A stretch of 64,000 nt of DNA. Origin: JBGPEQ01 sp050180895 (GTDB lineage: Bacteria > Pseudomonadota > Alphaproteobacteria > Dongiales > Dongiaceae). The stretch spans positions 62,001-126,000 of the forward strand of contig JBFXDS010000011.1 in the NCBI GenBank assembly GCA_050180895.1, read 5' to 3'. The number at the start of each line of letters is the position of its first letter. The stretch's first letter is position 1. The notes under the pieces are model-generated. The model saw only the letters and a list, made by a program, of their open reading frames with translations, had not been told where the DNA came from and did not search any database. Shown piece by piece: positions 8,380 to 16,876 of the stretch. The position numbers and the translations under genes are program-made.

Positions 8380-9159
8380 ATGCAAGAGACAGTCAGCGAA
8401 GAAGCTGATGCTCCGCCCACAATCAAGCTATTCTGGCAAACCGGCTGTTCGAGCTGTATGCGGGCGAAGGAGTTTCTTAACCGGCGCCGGGTCGACTACG
8501 AATCGATCAACCTTGCGAGTCACCCGGAACGTTGGGACGAGCTGCTGTCGCTCGGCGCGCGCAGTTTCCCCATCGTGGCAATTGGCAGCCGATTCGTCAG
8601 TGCCCAGGACCTTGGCGACGTTGCGAAGTTCTTGAACCTGGACCTCAATCTGATTCGCTTAAGCCCCGGCGAAATAGTCGAGAAGCTCACCGAGATCCTG
8701 TCGGCGGCACAAGAGGCCGCGCTGGCCATTCCCGAGTCTGCCCTGGACGATTGCCTGCCTGGTCGTAACAGACCGCATCGGCATCTTGTGCATCACATTT
8801 TCCGCATTCCCGAGGTGTTCCTCGAGGGCATCGGCGGAAAGAAGATGGTGCAGAAGTCATATGAAGTACGGCCGCCGCAGGGTATGCCGGCGGATCAGAT
8901 CGTCGATTTTGGCAGATCGGTCCAGCAACGATTGCAAGAATGGTGGAGTACCGAAACCGACCGCATGGGTATGCGCGAGATGGATACCGATTGGGGGGTC
9001 AAGCCTATGGTTGTCGTTCTGGAGCGCACTGCGTGGCACGCAGCACAGCACACTCGTCAGATCGAATTGGTTTTGCGGAACATGTCCATCCCGATCCCGC
9101 GACCACTCGGCGAAGATACTCTGAAGGGTCTTCCTATACCCGAGGCAGTCTTTTTCTGA
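8380..9159 (+). CDS. Glutaredoxin-like / DinB-like fusion protein
   Basis: A 259-residue two-domain protein. Residues 14-95 are glutaredoxin-like: KLFWQTGCSSCMRAK has the redox pair C23 and C26, and RSFPIVAIG carries the cis-proline. Residues 115-250 are a DinB-like four-helix bundle: HHIFRIPEVFLEG and ERTAWHAAQHTRQIE supply histidines in the metal-binding pattern of that superfamily (mycothiol- or bacillithiol-dependent transferases are relatives). The pairing suggests a thiol-dependent isomerase or transferase with its own redox module. Its start is preceded by GAGAG. It is divergent from the TctC-like gene and shares its repeated promoter motif. Confidence 0.75.
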   Translation: MQETVSEEADAPPTIKLFWQTGCSSCMRAKEFLNRRRVDYESINLASHPERWDELLSLGARSFPIVAIGSRFVSAQDLGDVAKFLNLDLNLIRLSPGEIVEKLTEILSAAQEAALAIPESALDDCLPGRNRPHRHLVHHIFRIPEVFLEGIGGKKMVQKSYEVRPPQGMPADQIVDFGRSVQQRLQEWWSTETDRMGMREMDTDWGVKPMVVVLERTAWHAAQHTRQIELVLRNMSIPIPRPLGEDTLKGLPIPEAVFF

Positions 9160-9394
9160 GACTGTCGAGTCTGCCCCGGCACTCCGCTTCTGTCTGACTG
9201 CCTGTCCAATAAGCTCTTGATGACCGCGGAGATCGGTTTTCGCAGTTGCCGTCGATCTGCCATGATCTTGCCATCGATAGCCTTTTTATCACCCACTTTG
9301 CCGACGATCCCACTCGTACGGATTGTCATCGCCAAGTGCTCAGGTGCGACAAGTGTTGCATGCAATCTGAGAAGTGTGCCGGTCACACGGACCG

Positions 9395-11281
9395 ATGATC
9401 ACGGCGCTTGATATCCAACGCATTGGCCCGTTGGCTGATGGCCAATCGTTCGGCGAAGTCGGCAGCTATGTCCGAATGGTCGGCGTGGCCAAAGGCGAAA
9501 TCGACCTCACATCCGCCAACAATCGAACCATCGTCGACCTCGACAAGGCACCACGCAACGCCCGCGGCAATGTAGAGTACGAATCGGACCTGTATATTCT
9601 CCGGCCAGCAGAGGCCGCCCGTGGCAATGGCCGTCTCCTGTACGAGGTGAACAATCGCGGAAACAAGTTTCTCTTCGGGCGCATCGCCGATGCCACTACG
9701 GACAGCAACGACCCGCAGGTCTTGAGCGACCTCGGCAATGCCCTGCCTTTGAGGCTCGGCTTCATGATCGCCTGGTGCGGTTGGGATGCGATGGTCGCGC
9801 AACACAACGGCATGCTATCGATGCGCAGCCCAATTGTGCATGAGGGCAGGCAACCTCTCCGTGGTACCGTACGTGATCTGTATGTAAGCGGAACCCGGCA
9901 CGGCGATCTCGCCGTATTCCGCCTCTCCTATGAGTCGGCCACGCTCGACAAGTCAAAGGCATGTCTCACCATGCGTCGCCGCGAAGGGGATCGGCGACAG
10001 GTTGTGCCCGACGATCGGTGGGAGTTTGTCAATCCAGGTGCGATTCGGTTGTTGCCGGAAGAAATCGGGCCGGAGCCAGGGACCCTCTATGACTTCACCT
10101 ACGAAGCGACAAAGGCACGCGTGCTCGGGCTGGGCTTCCTAGCCGTACGGGACCTCGCCAGCTTCCTACGCTATGACCGCGACGCCCTAGTGACGACCGG
10201 GCGACCGATCAGCCACAGCCTAGCCATAGGCTTTTCGCAGGGTGGACGTTTCCTGCGAGACTTCATCGCGCATGGCTTCAACAGGGACGAGCAGGGCCGA
10301 CGGGCTTTCGATGGGGTGCTCGCACACACGGCGGGTAGCGGCCGTGTCTTTCTGAATTGGCGGTTCGCCCAACCCTTTCGAACCAACACCCGGCACGAGG
10401 ATCACGACTTTCCGGAGAACGAGTTTCCATTCTCGACCGCCAGCGTCGTTGATCCCAATAGCAGACAATCCGGCTCGCTATTCCGCGGCGACAGATCGGA
10501 TCCGCTGTTCATGGAAACCAACACCTCGACGGAATACTGGCAAAAGGGCGCCTCGCTGTTGCACACCTGCCCTCGGGGTGAGCGCGACTTGACTCTGCCC
10601 GCCAATGCCAGGGTCTATCTGATAGCCGGAACGCAGCATAGCGGCCGCATCGTCGTCTCGGACGCGGAAGGTCGTTACAGGTATCCGGCGAACCCGCACA
10701 ACCCAATGCCAGTACTGCGTGCATTGCTCGTCGCGCTCGACGAATGGATATCAACGGGCCGACCGCCACCAGACACTCGAGTGCCGACGCTTGCGCACGG
10801 ATCACTAGTACCGCTTGCCAAGCTGGCTTTCCCCGACTTTCCCGGCGTTGCTCGACCGCATGGGATCAACGAGATCCGAAAGCTCAGGGACTGGATAGTA
10901 CCGACATTCGGCTCGGAGATCTATCGGCCGCTAGTCTGCCAAGTGGATGCCGATGGGAACGAGATCGATGGCGTGAGAACTCCTTGCATCGCGGTGCCAC
11001 TGGGCACCTATACTGGTTGGAATCTCTACCGTTCGCCCTATCCGGCGGAAGAACTCGGCGATCGCGAGGGAAGCTTCATATCCTTCGCAATGACAGAGTC
11101 GGAGCGGCGTCGCAGCGGCGATCCTCGGCCGTCGATTGCGGAACGCTATCGCAGCCGCTCAGACTACGTCGCAAGCGTAGAAATGGTGGCAACTTCTCTG
11201 CTTCGTGACCGTTTCCTACTGCCGGAGGATGCGGCCAGATACATCGCAAAGGCGCGATCGGAGCCGAGAATCAGGCCGTAG
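9395..11281 (+). CDS. Large alpha/beta hydrolase-domain protein
   Basis: A protein of about 628 residues of the alpha/beta hydrolase family typically 500-700 residues long and annotated only as alpha/beta hydrolase domain-containing (PF20091 type). A nucleophile elbow GFSQGGRFLRDF is visible mid-protein, with a candidate histidine in LIAGTQHSG and an acid in the intervening region. The N-terminus YVRMVGVAKGEID and the sequence YEVNNRGNKFLF are typical of the family. There is no signal peptide. I use ATG 9395; a GTG at 9374 is possible and neither has a strong SD. It may hydrolyse an ester or lactone in the local pathway, which is inference. Confidence 0.75.
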   Translation: MITALDIQRIGPLADGQSFGEVGSYVRMVGVAKGEIDLTSANNRTIVDLDKAPRNARGNVEYESDLYILRPAEAARGNGRLLYEVNNRGNKFLFGRIADATTDSNDPQVLSDLGNALPLRLGFMIAWCGWDAMVAQHNGMLSMRSPIVHEGRQPLRGTVRDLYVSGTRHGDLAVFRLSYESATLDKSKACLTMRRREGDRRQVVPDDRWEFVNPGAIRLLPEEIGPEPGTLYDFTYEATKARVLGLGFLAVRDLASFLRYDRDALVTTGRPISHSLAIGFSQGGRFLRDFIAHGFNRDEQGRRAFDGVLAHTAGSGRVFLNWRFAQPFRTNTRHEDHDFPENEFPFSTASVVDPNSRQSGSLFRGDRSDPLFMETNTSTEYWQKGASLLHTCPRGERDLTLPANARVYLIAGTQHSGRIVVSDAEGRYRYPANPHNPMPVLRALLVALDEWISTGRPPPDTRVPTLAHGSLVPLAKLAFPDFPGVARPHGINEIRKLRDWIVPTFGSEIYRPLVCQVDADGNEIDGVRTPCIAVPLGTYTGWNLYRSPYPAEELGDREGSFISFAMTESERRRSGDPRPSIAERYRSRSDYVASVEMVATSLLRDRFLLPEDAARYIAKARSEPRIRP

Positions 11282-11873
11282 GATCGCATTGGGTTAGCTG
11301 CACCGAACTGTCAGCCTGTTCTCAGGCGGCAGCTAGTTGCTGCTCGTTCTCTCGGTAGAACCGGCAGCAGACATGATTGGCTTGGCGAGCATCAACAACA
11401 ATTCGATGCCGCCGCCGTTTGGGTCGGAACAAACTGCGGTCTTGCTCATGCAGCGATGCTGATCGCTCAACCTCTGTGATATTCCCGTATTCATGATGAA
11501 GTCGCACCGAGATCCATTGATGAACCCCAAGCGCATTTCTCGCCGCACTGACTGGAAAGCATCAGCATCAACAAGATCATCTAGATCTAAGTGTCAGGGC
11601 AGATTTCGATATCCAACCTTCACAAATCTTCCTGAGACATCTCCCCATATTAAGCCATAGCACACTTTCGCTAGCCAACAGTACGGATCATCGCCGATGC
11701 TGTCATGACGAAATCTTGCACCGCCGAAACTAAACTGATAAGAAACCTTCAACGGACTCGGCCAAGGTCCGGTGGCGGACCATCGGTCTACATCTCGGAA
11801 AGAGATTCCGCCCAGAAACCCCGCCGAGCGTCCCGCGAGCTTGGTTGCGGGTGCGCTAACTGAGGGAGGTCAA
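11282..11873. other. Intergenic region before tctBA, no gene recognised
   Basis: About 590 bases separate the hydrolase from the TctB gene. Short frames exist on the minus strand (for example near 11322-11507) but match no family I know and lack a ribosome binding site. The 3' end carries the SD of tctB; the promoter must lie here but no clear box pair is visible. Confidence 0.4.
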
Positions 11874-12341
11874 ATGTTGCGCCGAATCAGCCAAATCAAT
11901 GGAACAAAAGACTTCTATGCTGGGCTCATCTACATCGCGATCGGCATGGTGGCATTCGTTTGGGCTCACCAATACGATGTTGGCAGCACTACCCGAATGG
12001 GCCCCGGGTTTTTCCCGGCCCTACTTGGACTTGTGCTTATGGGATTGGGTATCGCATCGGTAATCAAGGGCTATTGGTCCAGGATACCGGACCCGATACC
12101 AAAGTACAGGCTCGAACCGTTCTTCTTGATCCTCGCGAGCATCATCAGCTTTGCCCTCCTGATCGATCGGGCCGGACTGGTCGTGGCTATCTTTGTCTCG
12201 GTTTTCATAGCCTGCTTCAGAAGAGTGCTGACGAACCCGCTGGAGGTTTTTCTGACCTTCGTTGCGTTGGCGTCATTTTCCGGACTGGTGTTCATCCATC
12301 TCTTCGGCATGGTCATTCCGCTGTTCTGGTGGAGTCGCTAG
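11874..12341 (+). CDS. tctB: TctB-family small membrane subunit of tripartite tricarboxylate transporter
   Basis: A 155-residue protein with four predicted membrane helices, the usual size for TctB. ATG 11874 follows a strong GAGGGAGGTCAA; a longer frame from 11772 is not credible. The family motif region FYAGLIYIAIGMVAF and RMGPGFFPALLGLVL is well conserved. TctB forms the small integral subunit beside TctA and works with a TctC binding protein for sodium-driven uptake of carboxylates. The tctA gene follows after 35 bases. Confidence 0.9.
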   Translation: MLRRISQINGTKDFYAGLIYIAIGMVAFVWAHQYDVGSTTRMGPGFFPALLGLVLMGLGIASVIKGYWSRIPDPIPKYRLEPFFLILASIISFALLIDRAGLVVAIFVSVFIACFRRVLTNPLEVFLTFVALASFSGLVFIHLFGMVIPLFWWSR

Positions 12342-12376
12342 AAGAAAGCTCAAGTAGAAACAGGGGGCGGTAGTCG

Positions 12377-13897
12377 ATGATGGAAGCCTTCCACAATCTG
12401 GTGTACGGGTTTGGGATAGCCCTTACGCCAACGAACTTCCTTTACTGTTTTCTTGGCGCGGTACTCGGCACGTTGGTCGGCATTTTGCCGGGCATTGGCC
12501 CCGTAACGGCGATTGCAATTCTTCTTCCACTTACCTTCAAGATGCCTGCCATCGCCGCGCTCATCATGCTGGCCGGCATCTACTACGGCTCCAAGCATGC
12601 CGGTGCGACGACGTCGATCATGCTCAACATGCCCGGCGAACCCGAAGCGATCGTGATCTGTTTCGACGGGTATCCGATGGCCCGGCAAGGCCGCGCCGGA
12701 CCGGCACTGTGCATGGTGGCCATGTCCTCTTTCTTCGCGGGATGCATCTGTATTCTTGTTATCACCTTCTTCTCGCCGCCTCTCGCCAGGGCAGCGCTGT
12801 CGTTCCAATCGCCGGAATATACCGTCACGATTCTTCTGGCTCTCGTCGGCGCAGCTGCACTTTCGAGAAAGTCGCTTCTGAGCACGATGGGTATGGCGGT
12901 GCTGGGAATTCTGATCGGCACAGTCGGAACAGACATCAATTCCGGCGTCGTGCGGTTCACGCTCGGCGAGAGTCGGCTGGCGGAAGGGATCAGCTTTATA
13001 CCAATCGCGATGGGTCTCTTCGCATTCGTCGAGATCTGCTACACGCTTGGCTCTCCCCACGAGCGCACGCGGGTCAAGGCAACGTTGCGGGATCTCGTGC
13101 CGAAATGGCTGGATATAAAGACTTGCACAATGCCTGTTCTCAGGGGCACCGCACTGGGTGCAGCATTCGGCATTCTGCCCGGGACCGGCCCGTTGATTTC
13201 CTCATTCGGCGCCTATGCTATCGAGAGAAAGCTGGCAAAGGAACCTCAACGCTTCGGCCAGGGCGCGATCGAGGGGGTCGCCGCGCCTGAGGCTGCTGCC
13301 AATGCCGCCGCCTTCACTCATTTTATTCCGATGCTGACCCTGGGTATCCCGGCGGGCGCTACGATGGCGCTTATGCTCGCCGCCATGTTGATCCAGGGCA
13401 TTCCACCAGGCCCGCAGGTCATGACGGCGCACCCGGACCTGTTTTGGGGGCTGATCGCCAGCATGTGGATCGGAAATCTCATGCTGCTGATCCTCAACCT
13501 GCCGCTCGTCGGTATCTGGATCAAGATGCTCGAAACGCCTTACCGCTTCATCTATCCGCTGATCATTGTGTTCTCCTTGATCGGCATCTATTCCGAGCGG
13601 AACCAGGCGTTTGACGTGCTGATCTGCGCAGGCGTCGTCGTGGTCGGCTATGTGATGGAGAAACTGGATTGTTCGCCCGGCCCCCTCGTGCTTGGGGTGA
13701 TTCTCGGTCCGATTCTCGAGGAGAATCTCAGGCGGTCCTTGCTGCTCTCTCGTGGCGACCCAACGGTATTTTTGACCCGACCGATCAGCCTCACTGTCGT
13801 CATTTTGATCGTCGCTCTGCTGGTCTTGTTCATGTTGCCCGCTATCAAGCGAACGGGGAAAACGATCAAGGCGGCCGAAGCTCAATACAAGGAATGA
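12377..13897 (+). CDS. tctA: TctA-family large membrane subunit of tripartite tricarboxylate transporter
   Basis: A 506-residue protein with about twelve membrane segments. Family signatures are clear: GTLVGILPGIGPVTAIAILL near 35, YYGSKHAGATTSIMLNMPGE near 69-88, and a repeated GILPGTGPLISSFGAY in the second half. The normally conserved YGGxxT region here reads YYGSKHAGATT. The gene follows tctB and has GGGGGCGG upstream. The complex imports di- or tricarboxylates or related sugar acids; the nearby dehydrogenases and LarA homologue suggest a hydroxy acid substrate. This last step is inference. Confidence 0.92.
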   Translation: MMEAFHNLVYGFGIALTPTNFLYCFLGAVLGTLVGILPGIGPVTAIAILLPLTFKMPAIAALIMLAGIYYGSKHAGATTSIMLNMPGEPEAIVICFDGYPMARQGRAGPALCMVAMSSFFAGCICILVITFFSPPLARAALSFQSPEYTVTILLALVGAAALSRKSLLSTMGMAVLGILIGTVGTDINSGVVRFTLGESRLAEGISFIPIAMGLFAFVEICYTLGSPHERTRVKATLRDLVPKWLDIKTCTMPVLRGTALGAAFGILPGTGPLISSFGAYAIERKLAKEPQRFGQGAIEGVAAPEAAANAAAFTHFIPMLTLGIPAGATMALMLAAMLIQGIPPGPQVMTAHPDLFWGLIASMWIGNLMLLILNLPLVGIWIKMLETPYRFIYPLIIVFSLIGIYSERNQAFDVLICAGVVVVGYVMEKLDCSPGPLVLGVILGPILEENLRRSLLLSRGDPTVFLTRPISLTVVILIVALLVLFMLPAIKRTGKTIKAAEAQYKE

Positions 13898-14078
13898 AAG
13901 GGGCATCGGTACGATCGCGTTGAGAAGGCGTTTGATCGCCGCGCCCGTGACCAACGGTGTTCCTGGCGACGAACTCAAATCGCTTGATGACGAGTTGAAC
14001 GTTCCAGTCATCGAGGTGACGCGCTGGCGTGCGTCGCGGAGGCGTCGGATTGCGTGCCAGAATGATCCTGTTGCGAAA

Positions 14079-15125
14079 ATGTTGAGCTTCTACGGCCGAC
14101 TGGCTCTGATCTACACCATAGGAACGTCGAGCGGCTACGCGTTCTCACTCCTGCACTTCCCATTGCCCTGGGTTATCGGCCCATCAGTCGTTATTGCTAC
14201 GGCAGTCGCCTTCGGTTGGCACGCCAAAGTCCCGTCGATTACGAGATCTTGGGGGCAGATCATCGTCGCGGGCTCGATTGGATTGTCGATGACGCCCGCG
14301 GCAGCCCAAACCGTCGGCACCCACCTGCCGGAAATGATCGGTGCTGCACTCTTCACCATCCTCGCCGGCCTAGCGGTCGCCGGTCTGCTCATGCGATCGC
14401 TCAAGATCGACGCGGTGACGGCATGTTTGGCGTGTGTCCCTCTCGGTCCCATGGAAGCTGCACGCTTGGCGGAGAGATATGGGGTCAGTCCGCCATCAGT
14501 TGCGTTGGCGCAAGCAGTGCGCACGATATCCCTGGTTCTCTTAATTCCGCCGCTGTTGTTTCTCCTGAATGGTGTAACCGCCACAACGGCAGGAGTGGTA
14601 CAGGGGGAGCATGATTATGTTGGCGTCGTCGTGTTGCTGTTGGGCTCATTTCTCTGCGGCGGCCTCGCCGCAAGCATAGGCTTCCCCAATGGCGCTTTCA
14701 TAGGCGCACTTACGTTCTCAGCAGTCTCCGCATTGCTGTCGCTTCGGGTCAGCACCTTACCCTATGGGATATTGGCTGGCGGCCAAGTTCTGCTCGGCGT
14801 TTCGCTTGGTTGCATGTTTGACAAGGCCATCCTCAGAAAACTAAAGGCTTTTGCCCTAGCGTCCGTCGCGACAAATCTCGCGCTTCTTGTTCTTTGTGCG
14901 ACCGGCGGCATTTCTTTTGCCTTCATCTCCGGCCTGCCCTGGCAAACGCTGGTCCTCGCGACCGCGCCGGGTAGCCTCACTGAAATGTCGCTTACCGCCA
15001 AGCTGATGCATTTCGACGTGCCGCTGGTGACGGCGTTCCATATCCTCCGCATCTTCATAATACTCATGGCAACTCCCGCGATCTTTTCGATTGTCCGGTG
15101 GATGTCATCGAAGTTCGACCGCTAG
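14079..15125 (+). CDS. AbrB-family membrane transporter (second copy)
   Basis: A protein of about 348 residues with duplicated hydrophobic halves, homologous to the protein at 2459-3547. Markers are LPWVIGPSVVIATAVAF in the first half and TAPGSLTEMSLTAKLM in the second, the equivalent of the SPGG loop. I place the start at ATG 14079 because the family similarity begins there; an upstream TTG frame from 13920 would add 53 residues (DELKSLDDELNVPVIE region) with no membrane character. It follows tctA at close distance and precedes a paralogue of the SDR at 1453, so an SDR-AbrB pair exists twice in this island. Confidence 0.75.
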   Translation: MLSFYGRLALIYTIGTSSGYAFSLLHFPLPWVIGPSVVIATAVAFGWHAKVPSITRSWGQIIVAGSIGLSMTPAAAQTVGTHLPEMIGAALFTILAGLAVAGLLMRSLKIDAVTACLACVPLGPMEAARLAERYGVSPPSVALAQAVRTISLVLLIPPLLFLLNGVTATTAGVVQGEHDYVGVVVLLLGSFLCGGLAASIGFPNGAFIGALTFSAVSALLSLRVSTLPYGILAGGQVLLGVSLGCMFDKAILRKLKAFALASVATNLALLVLCATGGISFAFISGLPWQTLVLATAPGSLTEMSLTAKLMHFDVPLVTAFHILRIFIILMATPAIFSIVRWMSSKFDR

Positions 15126-15276
15126 GTTTGAGTTTGTAGTCAGGAGCCCGGATGCCCTGGACGTGTGATCGCGGACGCTTGCTGATCGCTTGGCTCCTTT
15201 GCGGCTGGCAACCAGTCCGCTATCCCCGCGCTAGAACGGCAGAACTCCTTTCCTTCACAAGGCCAAGGATCAGCTT

Positions 15277-16029
15277 ATGAACGACTATGACTTCAAAGGA
15301 CGTACGGCAATCGTCACCGGCGGCGCGCAGGGCATCGGCTTGGCCGTGGCCCGCAGAATTCTGGACTCGCGTGGAAATGTAAGCATATGGGATCGCGACG
15401 GCGCGTTGCTGGAGAAAACCATCGCGAGCCTCGATATGCCCGGACGCGTACATGGGCAGGCGACGGACATTGCCGATCTGGCTGCTGTCGAGAACGCGAC
15501 GACTGCAACTTTGAGGGCTTTCGGCAAGATCGATGTTCTTGTCAACAACGCCGCAATTGTCGGCCCGAACGCCAGCACCTGGGAGTATCCACCGGAGGCC
15601 TTCAGCGACATCGTTCGGATCGGGCTGATTGGCACTTTTAATTGTTGCCGTGCCGTGGTGCCTCACATGATCGCCACGAACTATGGACGCATCGTCAATG
15701 TGAGTTCCATAGCCGGCAAGGAGGGTAACCCGAAGGCGCCGGCCTACAGCTCGATGAAGGCAGCGGTCATCGCGTTGACGAAGTCTCTGGGAAAGGAGCT
15801 CGCGGGCTATGATATTGCGGTCAATTGTGTGACCCCCGCTGTCGCCAAGACAGCGGGAGCGATGGGTCAGGCCCCGGATTTTCTAGCGATGATCCTTTCC
15901 AAGATTCCGCGTGGGCGGATGCTGGAGTTGGGCGAGGCCGCCTCCATGATCTGCTGGCTGGCAACTCAGGAGAATTCCTTTGCGACGGCTGCTGTGTTCG
16001 ACTTGTCCGGAGGACGCGCGACCTACTGA
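15277..16029 (+). CDS. SDR family oxidoreductase (paralogue of 1453-2181)
   Basis: A 250-residue SDR with TGGAQGIG at 14-21, VNNAA at 89-93 and the intact catalytic set S144, Y157, K161 (YSSMK). The C-terminus FDLSGGRATY and segments such as YGRIVNVSSIAGKEG match the SDR at 1453-2181, so the two are paralogues with possibly different substrates or stereochemistry. The spacing to the upstream AbrB gene is about 150 bases; the ATG is preceded by AAGGCCAAGGA. A role in oxidising a hydroxy acid is plausible from the context. Confidence 0.9.
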   Translation: MNDYDFKGRTAIVTGGAQGIGLAVARRILDSRGNVSIWDRDGALLEKTIASLDMPGRVHGQATDIADLAAVENATTATLRAFGKIDVLVNNAAIVGPNASTWEYPPEAFSDIVRIGLIGTFNCCRAVVPHMIATNYGRIVNVSSIAGKEGNPKAPAYSSMKAAVIALTKSLGKELAGYDIAVNCVTPAVAKTAGAMGQAPDFLAMILSKIPRGRMLELGEAASMICWLATQENSFATAAVFDLSGGRATY

Positions 16030-16111
16030 ACGTGCCAGCTCGTGCAATGCCAGCGGCGATGGCGGTTCACGAATTCCGATACTTATCTCCTCCAGATGTG
16101 CGAACGATGTC

Positions 16112-16450
16112 CTATTGGTCGGTCAGCACGATCGTTGCCGTCACGCAGGGCGCGCTGCCGATTACCTCCGTCGTATGGCCCTTGCCGGTCGTATCCTCAA
16201 CCAGCCGGCAGTCCCCCGGGCCAAATCGGTGCTTCGTGCCGTCGCCGATGCCGATCTCAAGCTGACCCGATAAGATGATGATGAACTGGCGACGCGGCGC
16301 GGTATGCCAATCCATGAAGCCAGGCATTGAGGTGGTAAATTTGATGTTTGTTACAGGTAAGCCTTTTGCCCACTCGTGCGACGGGTCCAGTTCCATGGTT
16401 TCGATACGGGACAATCCATTGTCATCCGCAAAGAGGCGAAACGTACCCAT
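16112..16450 (-). CDS. Small cupin protein
   Basis: A 112-residue single cupin. The N-terminus is MGTFRLFADDNGLSRIE. Motif 1 is MDWHTAPRRQFIIILSGQLE, where the second metal histidine is replaced by glutamine (HxxPRRQ), a variant seen in several small cupins, and motif 2 is FGPGDCRLVEDTTGKGHTT with a histidine. It is convergent with the SDR at 15277 and divergent from the lar operon. Function is unknown; such proteins often isomerise or bind sugar acids. Confidence 0.7.
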   Translation of the reverse strand: MGTFRLFADDNGLSRIETMELDPSHEWAKGLPVTNIKFTTSMPGFMDWHTAPRRQFIIILSGQLEIGIGDGTKHRFGPGDCRLVEDTTGKGHTTEVIGSAPCVTATIVLTDQ

Positions 16451-16876
16451 CGCGCTGCTCCATATATCTCTATTTCGTTTGGATGTTTTGAAGGCATAAG
16501 AGGCTCTATGGTAAGTGTCAATTGATATGAGTAACGGTCAAGCCGTATTGACTTGGGCTGTGAAGAAAGGGGCTTTGGCATGCGTGAGGTCGCCCTCTGG
16601 TTATCGAGCGCATGGAGTCCTACGTCGTGATGACGCGACGGCTTGGTGGCTCGGTGTGATCGCTCCGTCGCCGCATGCGTTGACAGGCTGTCCTCTGCTG
16701 TGCCCGGCGAATTGGCGGCCGGAGCGGGGGCGATACCGGCCCGCGGCCTATTGCGCCCAAGACCCTTCAAAACGGGCGGCGCCGACTATGCGGCACAACG
16801 ATCGGTATGCAAGGAGTACGATCGCCGCCTCGATACTGGTATCATGGGCGCCCCTATTGGCATCGGGGGAGGAAAA
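16451..16876. other. Leader region of the lar operon, no gene recognised
   Basis: About 425 bases lie between the small cupin and larA. Open frames run through it (one in frame with larA from 16643) but start without SD and show no family similarity; the real larA start is marked by a GGGGGAGG site. A TTGACT at about 16548 is a possible -35 box, without a convincing -10 partner. No nickel-regulator site was recognised. Confidence 0.4.

Noticed and set aside
11322..11507. 61-codon minus-strand frame
   Set aside because: No SD and no recognised family; probably chance.
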